From the NCBI GenBank assembly GCA_039105265.1, contig JAPFFF010000038.1, positions 496,001 through 560,000 on the forward strand: 64,000 nt of DNA. The letters are read 5' to 3'. This DNA comes from Tritrichomonas musculus. Lineage: Eukaryota; Parabasalia; Tritrichomonadida; Tritrichomonadidae. Under the pieces are notes generated by a model. The model did not search any database. It was not told the origin of the DNA and saw only the letters and a program-made list of their open reading frames with translations. Both the position numbers and the translations under genes were made by a program. Below, one piece after another: positions 48,504 through 58,387 of the stretch; the stretch's first letter is position 1, and every line of letters begins with the position of its first letter.

Positions 48504-50182
48504 CCTACTTTACATTTTTAACGTTTATAAAAATATGTATATCTTTTTATGTATTAATAGTTACTAAATAAAATTTTGATATTGTATTCTATTGCATTTA
48601 TTTTATATATTTATTATTTAAATGTTTTAAAATATCAATTATGTAAGTTATAATAACACAAACAAGTATCCTATGAAAATAACCCAATCCAGCCACCTGA
48701 TGGATGGATTGAATTTATAATGATTAATTATTATATATATTGGAAATTAATGATTAAATATGCATTTTGTTATTTTATAAATATTTCATATTTTGTTAAA
48801 AAGTTCATTTTAATGAATTTTTACATATTTTTTTGAAATATCTAAATAAATAAAGAATTTATTTAGATTATAATTACATTTAAATATTTTACATTTAATT
48901 TAATAAAGATTTGCTAAATTTAGTTTAATTTGATTCAGGGGGCTGAGCTGCAAAAATCAATTTTAAAATCATAAACATTAATAACGATTTTTTTTCAATA
49001 AAAAATTTTTATCAAAATATTAAGGTGGTTTTATGAAAAATAAAATCCAAAAAAAACTTTACTCTTTCCTTTTCAATTAAAAAACAAACTTGATATATAT
49101 CAACAAAACAATAAGGAAAATAAATAACTAATGATAAAGACTATTATTCTTTTTTTATGATTTTGTCATGAAATTCTATCTTTTATTAATTAGCTAACAT
49201 TTATTAAAACAAAATATAAAAATCAAATAAAGAGAACTTATACATCAATAAAATATCAGAGATTTTAAAAATCATCATTTAAATTAATATAATATTTTTA
49301 TAATATGCAAATTCATTCATCAAATATATTTAAAAACTCACTATAATTACTTGCATTCCGTGTAAAATAAATTAATAGAAGTGCTTCTGGAATCATTGTT
49401 TTTTTATGGCAAAAGCAAATATTTAGAAATTTTTTTACTTTTTCAAGTAAAAAGAAAAAGGAAAAACTTAAATTGTTAATTTAACAATATCAATCAATGG
49501 AGTTTTACAAAAAATCTTGCTATTTAATCTTTAAGTTTTAATAAAAACGAAATTGTATATTAAAATTTTGTAATTAATCGATCTTTTCAAACTTGGTTAA
49601 TTGAATAGTAAGTTTTATCTGATTTTGCTCTAAAATATATTATTAAAATTTAAATTTAAAAGCCACATGTTGGGATATAATTTTCAAAGTCTAATTCGAC
49701 AATCAGTAAAAAGATTGAGAGAAAACAGAATAATGATATATTATCTCGGATGATAAACTTAGAGATTGTCAGGCCCTAATTTTTTATTTAGGTCTTTAAT
49801 AAAAATATAAAAAAAATAAATTTCCAATTTTTGATTTTACCTTGAGTTAGAGGCGCGATATCATTAGAATATTAGAATTGATGATGGGTTTCCTAAGACC
49901 AAATTTTTATAAGTTTGATATTCGACGAAAAATTAACGAACCAAAATGAACTTTTTTTTTGGTGACCAGTAAAAAAAAAAGATATTCTTCAATTGCATTC
50001 AAATTTTGAAGCGACAGGTAACAAATTGAATGCATAAGGTCAAATTAAAAAATAAAAATATTGTGAAATTTACTGAAATTTATTAAACTTATATCTTTTG
50101 TTTATTATCTATATTATTTACTATTTATATAAATATACTCTATTTTTAATGAAAATATTTAAAAATTGGCAAAAGAGTTTTC
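48504..50182. other. Interior of the shell element, left part
   Basis: A+T-rich and non-coding. Nothing beyond scattered homopolymer runs can be supported. It ends at the 9-bp target duplication of MULE 2. Confidence 0.5.
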
Positions 50183-50385
50183 GTAAAACTCGGCGAAGTG
50201 ACAAACTATAGAAAAAGTTACACCATTTTTTTCTGAGGAAAATTCGTTATTCTGACTTTTTGAGTTAATTGAGAAGGCATACAAAAAGTTCTAAAATTTT
50301 CTTGTAAAGTTTTGAAAAAGTTCACTAAGATAAAACCATGAAAAAGCGCCATTTTTATAGAACTAAACCAATCAAAGAAACCGAG

Positions 50386-51618
50386 ATGACGACATTGCCG
50401 CCCATAGCATGATCACGATCAGTAATGCTTAGCAGCTAGCTGGTTGTAACTGCGGCGAGTCGTCATCCGGACAAAGATATCACGATTTCATCCGGAAGAT
50501 CTGGAATGACGACATTGCCGCCCATAGCAAGACCACGATCAGCAATGCTTAGCAGCTAGCTGGTTGTAACTGCGGCGAGTCGTCATCCGGACAAAGATAT
50601 CGCGATTTCATCCGGAAGATCTGGAATGACGACATTGCCGCCCATAGCAAGACCACGATCAGCAATGCTTAGCAGCTAGCTGGTTGTAACTGCGGCGAGT
50701 CGTCATCCGGACAAAGATATCGCGATTTCATCCGGAAGATCTGGAATGACGACATTGCCGCCCATAGCAAGACCACGATCAGCAATGCTTAGCAGCTAGC
50801 TGGTTGTAACTGCGGCGAGTCGTCATCCGGACAAAGATATCGCGATTTCATCCGGAAGATCTGGAATGACGACATTGCCGCCCATAGCAAGACCACGATC
50901 AGCAATGCTTAGCAGCTAGCTGGTTGTAACTGCGGCGAGTCGTCATCCGGACAAAGATATCACGATTTCATCCGGAAGATCTGGAATGACGACATTGCCG
51001 CCCATAGCAAGACCACGATCAGCAATGCTTAGCAGCTAGCTGGTTGTAACTGCGGCGAGTCGTCATCCGGACAAAGATATCGCGATTTCATCCGGAAGAT
51101 CTGGAATGACGACATTGCCGCCCATAGCAAGACCACGATCAGCAATGCTTAGCAGCTAGCTGGTTGTAACTGCGGCGAGTCGTCATCCGGACAAAGATAT
51201 CGCGATTTCATCCGGAAGATCTGGAATTGACGACATTGCCGCCCATAGCAAGACCACGATCAGCAATGCTTAGCAGCTAGCTGGTTGTAACTGCGGCGAG
51301 TCGTCATCCGGACAAAGATATCGCGATTTCATCCGGAAGATCTGGAATGACGACATTGCCGCCCATAGCAAGACCACGATCAGCAATGCTTAGCAGCTAG
51401 CTGGTTGTAACTGCGGCGAGTCGTCATCCGGACAAAGATATCACGATTTCATCCGGAAGATCTGGAATGACGACATTGCCGCCCATAGCAAGACCACGAT
51501 CAGCAATGCTTAGCAGCTAGCTGGTTGTAACTGCGGCGAGTCGTCATCCGGACAAAGATATCACGATTTCATCCGGAAGATCTGGAATTGACGACATTGC
51601 CGCCCATAGGACGACCAC
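50386..51618. repeat. Left subterminal array of 120-bp unit (10 full copies plus a partial)
   Basis: Units start with ATGACGACATTGCCGCCC at 50386 and recur every 120 bp (two junctions carry one extra T). Each unit is about 52% G+C in a very A+T-rich setting. Within a unit GATGACGACATTGCCGC and the complement of GCGGCGAGTCGTCATC form an imperfect inverted pair, and CAGCTAGCTG is a palindrome. Copies differ at few sites (cacg/cgcg before atttc; catgatcacgatcagt in the outermost copy). Confidence 0.95.
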
Positions 51619-51819
51619 GGTGGCAATAAAAAGATGAAAATAAAACAAACAAAAAACAAACAAAATTGATTATTTAATATTATTATTACGATTTTTTAAT
51701 TTTTTTATTTTGATAAAGCTTATTTAAAATATTCTGAGTCTTCTCAGAAATTTGTTAAATTTTTTTTTTTTTAATAAATATATATAACTTTTTGAAAGAA
51801 TTATGGTCTTTTTATATTT

Positions 51820-54162
51820 ATGGAAGAAGACCAAAATCTTTATTATTCAGCGAAATATCTATCTCATACGCAAAGACCTAATTCTTTAAAAGATAAAGGA
51901 TTAAGAACATTCATTGAAATTGTTCCTTTGCATTCTCAGAATTTCAATATCATTTCGCTAATCCTTTTCCTCGATAGCTTAACCAAAGAATTTATATGCA
52001 ACAACAAAAGAGTTTATAATGACATTTTTTCGTTTAGTTGCTGTAATAAATCAAAGATAAATACTGAAATTCAAATATTTAGCATAACTGTCAAAAACGA
52101 TTTGGAAACCATTAAAGTTCTCGCTAGAGATCAACTCCTTGAAAACCAAACTATGAAAGTTGTTACTATTGATTTTGAAGAATGTATCATGACGTCGCCA
52201 TATACTTTGAAAAATAAAGAGTGTCCTTTTTTGACTCAAGATTTTTGGAATAAACAATGTAAACATAAAAATTCAATGCTTTATACTTTTTGTAATTACG
52301 TAGCTCGAAAAAATTCTAATTTTCCAATATTTATAAAATTTGCTTTTCAAAACTTTTTAGATAAAAGAACCTTGCGTAGAAGAGCCGTTAGTTTTCAAGG
52401 TTATGATGATTTTTATAAAATTTTATTGCATTTACCTGGTTTTGTTTATATTGAGATAAGTACTCAAAAAGTTCAGGACGATGGATTTGCATTTAAATTT
52501 AATAATGATTTTGCTTTTATTAAAAATATAATATGGATTATGCCTTGGGCTTTAGAAGTTATAAATTATATGCATTATTTGCAAATTGATGCTTCTTTTT
52601 ATGCGCTTAAGCCTTACAAATTTTGTATATACCATTCAATTTATTTCAATTCAAGTTTTCCTTTCGCATTATCAATTGGCCCTAAAGAGAACCGTTTTTT
52701 ATATAATTTATTATTTGATGGATTAAATAAGTTTTGTTTAAATAAAAATGTTTTTGAAAATAAAGTTGTTTTATCAGATTTAGGTTCTCCTATCAAAAAG
52801 TTCTGTAAATTACATTCAAATATTCAATATTTTTGTCATCGTCATATTATACAAATATTTGGACCTAAATCATCATTAGGCATATGGGTTGCAAGGTTAT
52901 TGAGATGCAAAACATATTTAATATATAAACAAGAAAAAGAATTTATTTTAGTTGAAATGGACGAATATAAAAAAGATCCAAATTCACCTTTATTTGACGA
53001 TACCGATCAAGATAATGAAAAAAAACAAAAATTAAAAGATTTTGAAATTATGTTAAAAGATATAGATGAAGTGGAAAGAATGCCAAATAAAGAAGAAATT
53101 AAAAAAAGTGATTATTATATTGCTAATTGGGCAATATGGATTCGTTCTGACCACCATGTAGCTCGTTGTTCAAATCATTCGGAAGGTTTCCACGGAAATA
53201 TCAATCAAAAATTGCCAGATTCCGGAACTCATTCATTTAAAACTGGTTTCACAACAATTGTAAATTATTTATTAAATTATATAAATAATTACTCAGATAT
53301 TTGTGGAAATTCTTTTCAAAATAAACATCAAAAAATGATTCAAAAAGTTATACAAATTCTTAGCAAGAGACCAGATAATTATTTAAAATGTTCAAAAGAA
53401 AATTGTGATTGTGGTGAAGATGTTTTTGTTGAATCAATTTATGGAGTGAAACTTCCTTGCATACATACAATATTAAATAATTTTTGCAAATCAGAAATAT
53501 TTAATATTGTTAAAAATAGCAATGAAATTGATATTCAATATTTATTTGTTCAATCTCTCAAAAAGTTCCCCAATTATAAATTTGAAAAAAATCTTTTTAA
53601 ATCAAATAGAAAAAATATAGATAGAATAATATCAATATACGAAGTTGAAAAGAATAGAAAGTTTGATAAGGAATCATTGAATATATTAGGCTCTTTTATT
53701 AATGAGTTTCTTAATTGTTTTACATATGTTTTACCAAAATTCCCAAATATTAATCCAAATGATGCCAAATATTCTGGAAATCATTTTGATTTTCGAGCAC
53801 TTGATGAAAAATTGGTTTTCAGAAAAAAGAAAGAAGAAAGTAACACAAGTCAAAAGAAAGAAAAATTAAAACTTGAAAATTTATACGACGAAGATGACAA
53901 TTTTGATTCAATGATAAAAGACTGTAATGCTGACATCAAATTAATTAAGAAAAAATACTATGAAACGAAGGCTGAAATTAAAGGAATGTATCCTCAATTA
54001 TCATATCATGATATCGAAAAAATATGTTTTTCTAATTTTGTCCGCTATGTTTTTGAAACTAGATGCGATAATTCAGGTGTCATATATTTTTTATCTAAAT
54101 TCAAAATAGCAAGTTGGAAAAATGCAGATTTAGCTGCAGGTGGTAACAGATTTTTCTCTTAA
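51820..54162 (+). CDS. MULE transposase with SWIM finger (element 2)
   Basis: The protein has 780 residues with an uninterrupted frame. Catalytic residues are D257 in LQIDASFYALKP, D320 in VLSDLGSPIKKF and E455 in SNHSEGFHGNINQ. The C-x-x-H motif is C339/H342 (YFCHRHI), and the SWIM finger is C529/C531 (CDC) with C547/H549 (PCIH). A charged coiled-coil-like C-terminal part follows (KKKEESNTSQKKEK). The second aspartate is followed by LG where MULE 1 and the degenerate copy at 63.6 kb have QG. The gene is framed by a short inverted repeat (51713-51757 and 54161-54208) that carries CTGAGTCTTCTCAG. It is closely related to the partial transposase at 63319-64000. Confidence 0.88.
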   Translation: MEEDQNLYYSAKYLSHTQRPNSLKDKGLRTFIEIVPLHSQNFNIISLILFLDSLTKEFICNNKRVYNDIFSFSCCNKSKINTEIQIFSITVKNDLETIKVLARDQLLENQTMKVVTIDFEECIMTSPYTLKNKECPFLTQDFWNKQCKHKNSMLYTFCNYVARKNSNFPIFIKFAFQNFLDKRTLRRRAVSFQGYDDFYKILLHLPGFVYIEISTQKVQDDGFAFKFNNDFAFIKNIIWIMPWALEVINYMHYLQIDASFYALKPYKFCIYHSIYFNSSFPFALSIGPKENRFLYNLLFDGLNKFCLNKNVFENKVVLSDLGSPIKKFCKLHSNIQYFCHRHIIQIFGPKSSLGIWVARLLRCKTYLIYKQEKEFILVEMDEYKKDPNSPLFDDTDQDNEKKQKLKDFEIMLKDIDEVERMPNKEEIKKSDYYIANWAIWIRSDHHVARCSNHSEGFHGNINQKLPDSGTHSFKTGFTTIVNYLLNYINNYSDICGNSFQNKHQKMIQKVIQILSKRPDNYLKCSKENCDCGEDVFVESIYGVKLPCIHTILNNFCKSEIFNIVKNSNEIDIQYLFVQSLKKFPNYKFEKNLFKSNRKNIDRIISIYEVEKNRKFDKESLNILGSFINEFLNCFTYVLPKFPNINPNDAKYSGNHFDFRALDEKLVFRKKKEESNTSQKKEKLKLENLYDEDDNFDSMIKDCNADIKLIKKKYYETKAEIKGMYPQLSYHDIEKICFSNFVRYVFETRCDNSGVIYFLSKFKIASWKNADLAAGGNRFFS

Positions 54163-54204
54163 CAAATTTCTGAGAAGACTCAGAATATTTTAAATAAGCT
54201 TTAT

Positions 54205-54239
<35 letters not shown>

Positions 54240-54372
54240 AAAATAAAAAATAAAAATAAAAACAAGAAAACTAACGCGCGATATAATCATAAATCATTTA
54301 ATAAACAATAATTTTTGAACATACATAAATGTTTTTTGTATTTTGAAATTCAATTAATAATTAATATCATTT

Positions 54373-54411
54373 AATGACAACTTTGTGAGCTTTGCTCACA
54401 AAGTTGTCATT
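54373..54411. repeat. Perfect hairpin, 18-bp arms, 3-nt loop TTT
   Basis: The left arm is AATGACAACTTTGTGAGC and the right arm is its exact complement, around TTT. It is the first of three related hairpins. Confidence 0.9.
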
Positions 54412-54506
54412 CTTAAGATCTATTAGGTACAATATTTCTTTTGTTTTCTTCATGAAAGTTGATTTGTTTAAGTTTTGAAAAGAAATCTAATTTGAAAATA
54501 ATAAAA

Positions 54507-54539
54507 GGCCACTTTTTGAGCGAAGCTCAAAAAGTGGCC
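54507..54539. repeat. Perfect hairpin, 15-bp arms, 3-nt loop GAA
   Basis: The left arm is GGCCACTTTTTGAGC, followed by GAA and the exact complement. It shares the GAGC-NNN-GCTC apex with the other two hairpins. Confidence 0.9.
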
Positions 54540-54629
54540 AAGCATGAGATTCATTTCTGATATGTAATAACTTGGTTATAGTTGGTTTTGATATTTGAAT
54601 ATCTGATTTGAGGAAATTGCAATAAACGC

Positions 54630-54656
54630 CACTTTTTGAGCTTCGCTCAAAAAGTG
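54630..54656. repeat. Perfect hairpin, 12-bp arms, 3-nt loop TTC
   Basis: The left arm is CACTTTTTGAGC, followed by TTC and the exact complement. The stem is a shortened version of the second hairpin, with the loop base order complementary to it (GAA against TTC). Confidence 0.9.
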
Positions 54657-55039
54657 TCAATGCTTTAGATAATAATGGCGTAATAATATATTTTTCTTTC
54701 AAGAACATTGTTCTTTTTTAAGCAAGTATTCTATAAAAACAAACGATTAAAATAAATAGAAAAATAATTGAGGGCCAATTTGGTTTCTCATGTCATAAAC
54801 ATTTTGCATCAAAAAGTTATTTTATTTTTTATCTTTAAGAAAAAGTTATGTTTTATTTTTTGTGCCAAGAAAAAGTTCATGATTATTTTTCACTCTATCA
54901 AATTGTCGAAACTTTTTGACCGAAAAAAAATCAAAATAAACAAAAAAAAATTAAATATACTATATGATAAAAAATAAAAAATCACAATAATATTAAATAA
55001 TCAATTTTGTTTGTTTTATTTTCATCTTTTTATTGCCAC

Positions 55040-55912
55040 CGTGGTCGTCCTATGGGCGGCAATGTCGTCAATTCCAGATCTTCCGGATGAAATCGCGATA
55101 TCTTTGTCCGGATGACGACTCGCCGCAGTTACAACCAGCTAGCTGCTAAGCATTGCTGATCGTGGTCTTGCTATGGGCGGCAATGTCGTCATTCCAGATC
55201 TTCCGGATGAAATCGCGATATCTTTGTCCGGATGACGACTCGCCGCAGTTACAACCAGCTAGCTGCTAAGCATTGCTGATCGTGGTCTTGCTATGGGCGG
55301 CAATGTCGTCATTCCAGATCTTCCGGATGAAATCGCGATATCTTTGTCCGGATGACGACTCGCCGCAGTTACAACCAGCTAGCTGCTAAGCATTGCTGAT
55401 CGTGGTCTTGCTATGGGCGGCAATGTCGTCATTCCAGATCTTCCGGATGAAATCGCGATATCTTTGTCCGGATGACGACTCGCCGCAGTTACAACCAGCT
55501 AGCTGCTAAGCATTGCTGATCGTGGTCTTGCTATGGGCGGCAATGTCGTCATTCCAGATCTTCCGGATGAAATCGCGATATCTTTGTCCGGATGACGACT
55601 CGCCGCAGTTACAACCAGCTAGCTGCTAAGCATTGCTGATCGTGGTCTTGCTATGGGCGGCAATGTCGTCATTCCAGATCTTCCGGATGAAATCGCGATA
55701 TCTTTGTCCGGATGACGACTCGCCGCAGTTACAACCAGCTAGCTGCTAAGCATTGCTGATCGTGGTCTTGCTATGGGCGGCAATGTCGTCATTCCAGATC
55801 TTCCGGATGAAATCGTGATATCTTTGTCCGGATGACGACTCGCCGCAGTTACAACCAGCTAGCTGCTAAGCATTACTGATCGTGATCATGCTATGGGCGG
55901 CAATGTCGTCAT
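55040..55912. repeat. Right subterminal array of the 120-bp unit, inverted (7 full copies plus a partial)
   Basis: The same unit as at 50386-51618, in reverse orientation. The outermost copy carries the same variant (complement of catgatcacgatcagtaatgc) as the outermost left copy, and the innermost partial copy carries the same TAGGACGACCACGGTGGCAA junction as on the left. The two arrays are therefore mirrored copies that differ only in number. Confidence 0.95.
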
Positions 55913-56382
55913 CTCGGTTTCTTTGATTGGTTTAGTTCTATAAAAATGGCGCTTTTTCATGGTTTTATCTTAGTGAACTTTTTCAAAACTTTACAAGAAA
56001 ATTTTAGAACTTTTTGTATGCCTTCTCAATTAACTCAAAAAGTCAGAATAACGAATTTTCCTCAGAAAAAAATGGTGTAACTTTTTCTATAGTTTGTCAT
56101 TCCGCCGTAAAACTCCCTTAAGCAAATATCTTTTTATATTTATATGTATATCATAGATTTTATAACTTTTAATAATATTATATATACTATAAAAATATTT
56201 AAAATAAATATAAACAATTAATAAACTTTATATAACTGTATATTCTAAATATTGAACAATTATAATTTCAAAGCGCTTTTCATAAAATGATAATTTGAGA
56301 GAAATGAAATAAATAATTTTCTTTATATATTTTGAAGCTTAATTAAAATTTAAATCAAATGTAGAAAGTTTTTTTTCATTAA

Positions 56383-56622
56383 GGTACAAATCCAGTACGT
56401 TATTTTTTGAATCGGAGAACGTTTATTATTTGAATAGTTGCATGTCTCTGAAAAAGTTTAAATTGACTAGGTTTGTTTTTGACACTTATTTTACAATTTA
56501 AATAAACATTATGACATGTTATATAAAATGGATGAAAATAATCGTTTTTTATTTAACATGTCATTTTATTCTTTGAGAATGTCAAAAAAAATAGCGGTTA
56601 TTAAACGTACTGGATTTGTACC
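56383..56622. mobile_element. TTAA element A of the chain (240-bp MITE)
   Basis: Inverted termini are GGTACAAATCCAGTACGTT at the left and the matching complement at the right. It is flanked by TTAA at 56379-56382 and 56623-56626. The right TTAA is also the left TTAA of the next element. Confidence 0.8.
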
Positions 56623-56626
56623 TTAA

Positions 56627-57441
56627 GGTAAAAATGCCATACGTTAAGCAACCGCTTTTATTTTCTGACACTATTTATTGTGACATGTTAAGTAAAATTA
56701 TTTTTTTTTTCTATTTTTTGTTTTTATTAAAGAATACATTTTTTATTAACAAATCCTTTTAATTCCACTCCCAAAAAGGCCCAATTTGTTTTGATTACAT
56801 TGAATTTGCTGACTACATGGACGTAAATCAATTTAATATTTTATGCTTTCCAATTATATCTCATCAAAAAAAAATTTGTTATATTATTGATGGAGACAAA
56901 TTGGTAAGGAGTTTTCATCACACATGCGACAGAATTTCTCTTTGTTTACAGTTTTTTACAAATAATATTATTAAAATATTACGAAAACGATAAAAAAATT
57001 AGTTTTAATGGCAATATCACATTTTTCATAGAAATCAAATCAATATTTTATAAGAAGAAACGAATCTCATTAAATTCATTGTATATTTATTTTTTCTATT
57101 ACTACTTTTTTTATAATTTAGTAAAATTTTTGTGATAATTATTGATATTATATTTTGAAATTTAATATAAATTACATAATCTTTCTCTTCTTTATAATAA
57201 TTCGAATATAAATCTAAAACTCTTTTTTGTTCAAATATTAATTGAAAAAGTTGATAAACTAAATTTATAATTGAAAAATTTAATTATTAAAATTTTCGTT
57301 TCAAATTGAATATAAAAATATTTTATAAAGTTCAGAAATTCAAATCTGACATATATTGAAATTAAAACTTTTTCTGGGAGGGTGCTTTTCTTAAATTTTT
57401 AACGTACTCTTTCTCAATTTTTAACGTATGGCATTTTTACC
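56627..57441. mobile_element. TTAA element B of the chain (815 bp, non-autonomous)
   Basis: Inverted termini are GGTAAAAATGCCATACGTTAA at the left (first 20 bases matter) and the complement at the right. TTAA sits at 56623-56626 and 57442-57445, each shared with a neighbour. The termini resemble those of element A (GGTA-AAAT-C-TACGTT), so the two belong to one family. No coding frame is present. Confidence 0.8.
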
Positions 57442-57786
57442 TTAAGGGTGCAGTATACTTGAGTGTTATTCAATCAATATTTAATGTTTACTAAATATAT
57501 TAAAATATATATTGTAAATAATTTTTGTTAATCTATATATTTTATTTATTTAAAAATAAATTTAAATACTATAAAGATATTTATGTTTTAAATTTTTTCA
57601 ATGATGTTAAGAAAAAAATTCTATACTTTTTCTGAAAATATTGACTGTAATCAATAATATAGTTTTACAGTCAGCAAGGAAAAGAAGGAGCATAAAGGAT
57701 CATTTATCGCATTTAGCAAACTTATTTTATGATTGCTTTATTTTGTTGATAATTTACAGTTGGTTTTATTTCACAACATTCACAGA

Positions 57787-58175
57787 AATTCAGAATCTGT
57801 GATTTAATATGTTATTATAGCGTGTTTTATTGAATTATTTCAAATTTTGATATCATATATTTGAATTTCCTCTTATTTGCAAATATTTGCTAGCTGATTC
57901 AAACAGATGCTTATTTTTTTTTTACTAATTGAAAAGCCATGGAGTTAATTTAGTAGGCTTAATTTATAATTTTAATTTATAATGATGCTTAATTTTTTTC
58001 CTAGCTTATTTTTTTGCACTTCATTCAAAATTACAGATTCTGAATTTAAAATTTTAAAAATAAGAATTAGTATGTTATTATAGCGTGTTTTATTGAATTA
58101 TTTCAAATTTTGATATCATATATTTGAATTTCCTCTTATTTACAAATATTTGCTAGTTGATTCAAACAGATGCTT
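57787..58175. repeat. 105-bp direct duplication inside the Kolobok element
   Basis: 57808-57912 recurs at 58071-58175 with about two mismatches (TATGTTATTATAGCG ... ACAGATGCTT). Beside the copies, AAATTCAGAATCTGT (57787) and its exact complement (58033) form an inverted pair. These could be transposase-binding subrepeats near the left end. Confidence 0.85.
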
Positions 58176-58387
58176 TTTTTTTTTTTTTGCCAAAATAATT
58201 TAGTAGACATATTTTTTCTTTATTTTTTTTACATAAATATCGATACTTTACTTGTATTTATTCATTTATTAGTTTTTTCGAAATTGGCAAAATTTGATAT
58301 ATTATATGATTTTCAGATTAATTTAATTTTTTTAATAATTTATTTAAAATCATAAAATAAAACCAAATAAGTTAATCAAATGTTTAT

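Larger units (their letters stand above)
54209..54964. other. Insertion in the right inverted repeat of MULE 2, with A-run and three hairpins
   Basis: This segment separates the inner (54161-54208) and outer parts of the right inverted repeat and has no counterpart in the left repeat. It starts with an A-run of about 30 bases and A/T-rich simple sequence, then contains three perfect short-loop hairpins. The frames at 54487-54708 (-) and 54768-54977 (+) have no coding character. Confidence 0.6.
50192..56106. mobile_element. MULE-type transposon 2 with foldback-like long inverted repeats (5.9 kb)
   Basis: A 9-bp target duplication GTAAAACTC lies at 50183-50191 and 56107-56115. The ends are GGCGAAGTGACAAACTATAG at the left and the complement of GGCGGAATGACAAACTATAG at the right. 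The long inverted repeats span about 50192-51757 (left) and about 54965-56106 plus 54161-54208 (right). Each contains an array of a 120-bp G+C-rich unit, 10 copies on the left and 7 on the right. The single gene is a MULE transposase (51820-54162). The right repeat is split by a 750-bp insertion with three hairpins. The organisation resembles foldback/Galileo-type elements, driven here by a MULE transposase. Confidence 0.88.

Noticed and set aside
50386-51618. CRISPR array
   Set aside because: The 120-bp units are contiguous with no unique spacers, are mirrored in the opposite terminal repeat, and lie in a eukaryotic DNA transposon.
58170-58355. Small membrane protein (61 codons)
   Set aside because: Hydrophobicity comes from T-runs (Phe/Leu/Ile codons) in the Kolobok element's non-coding flank.
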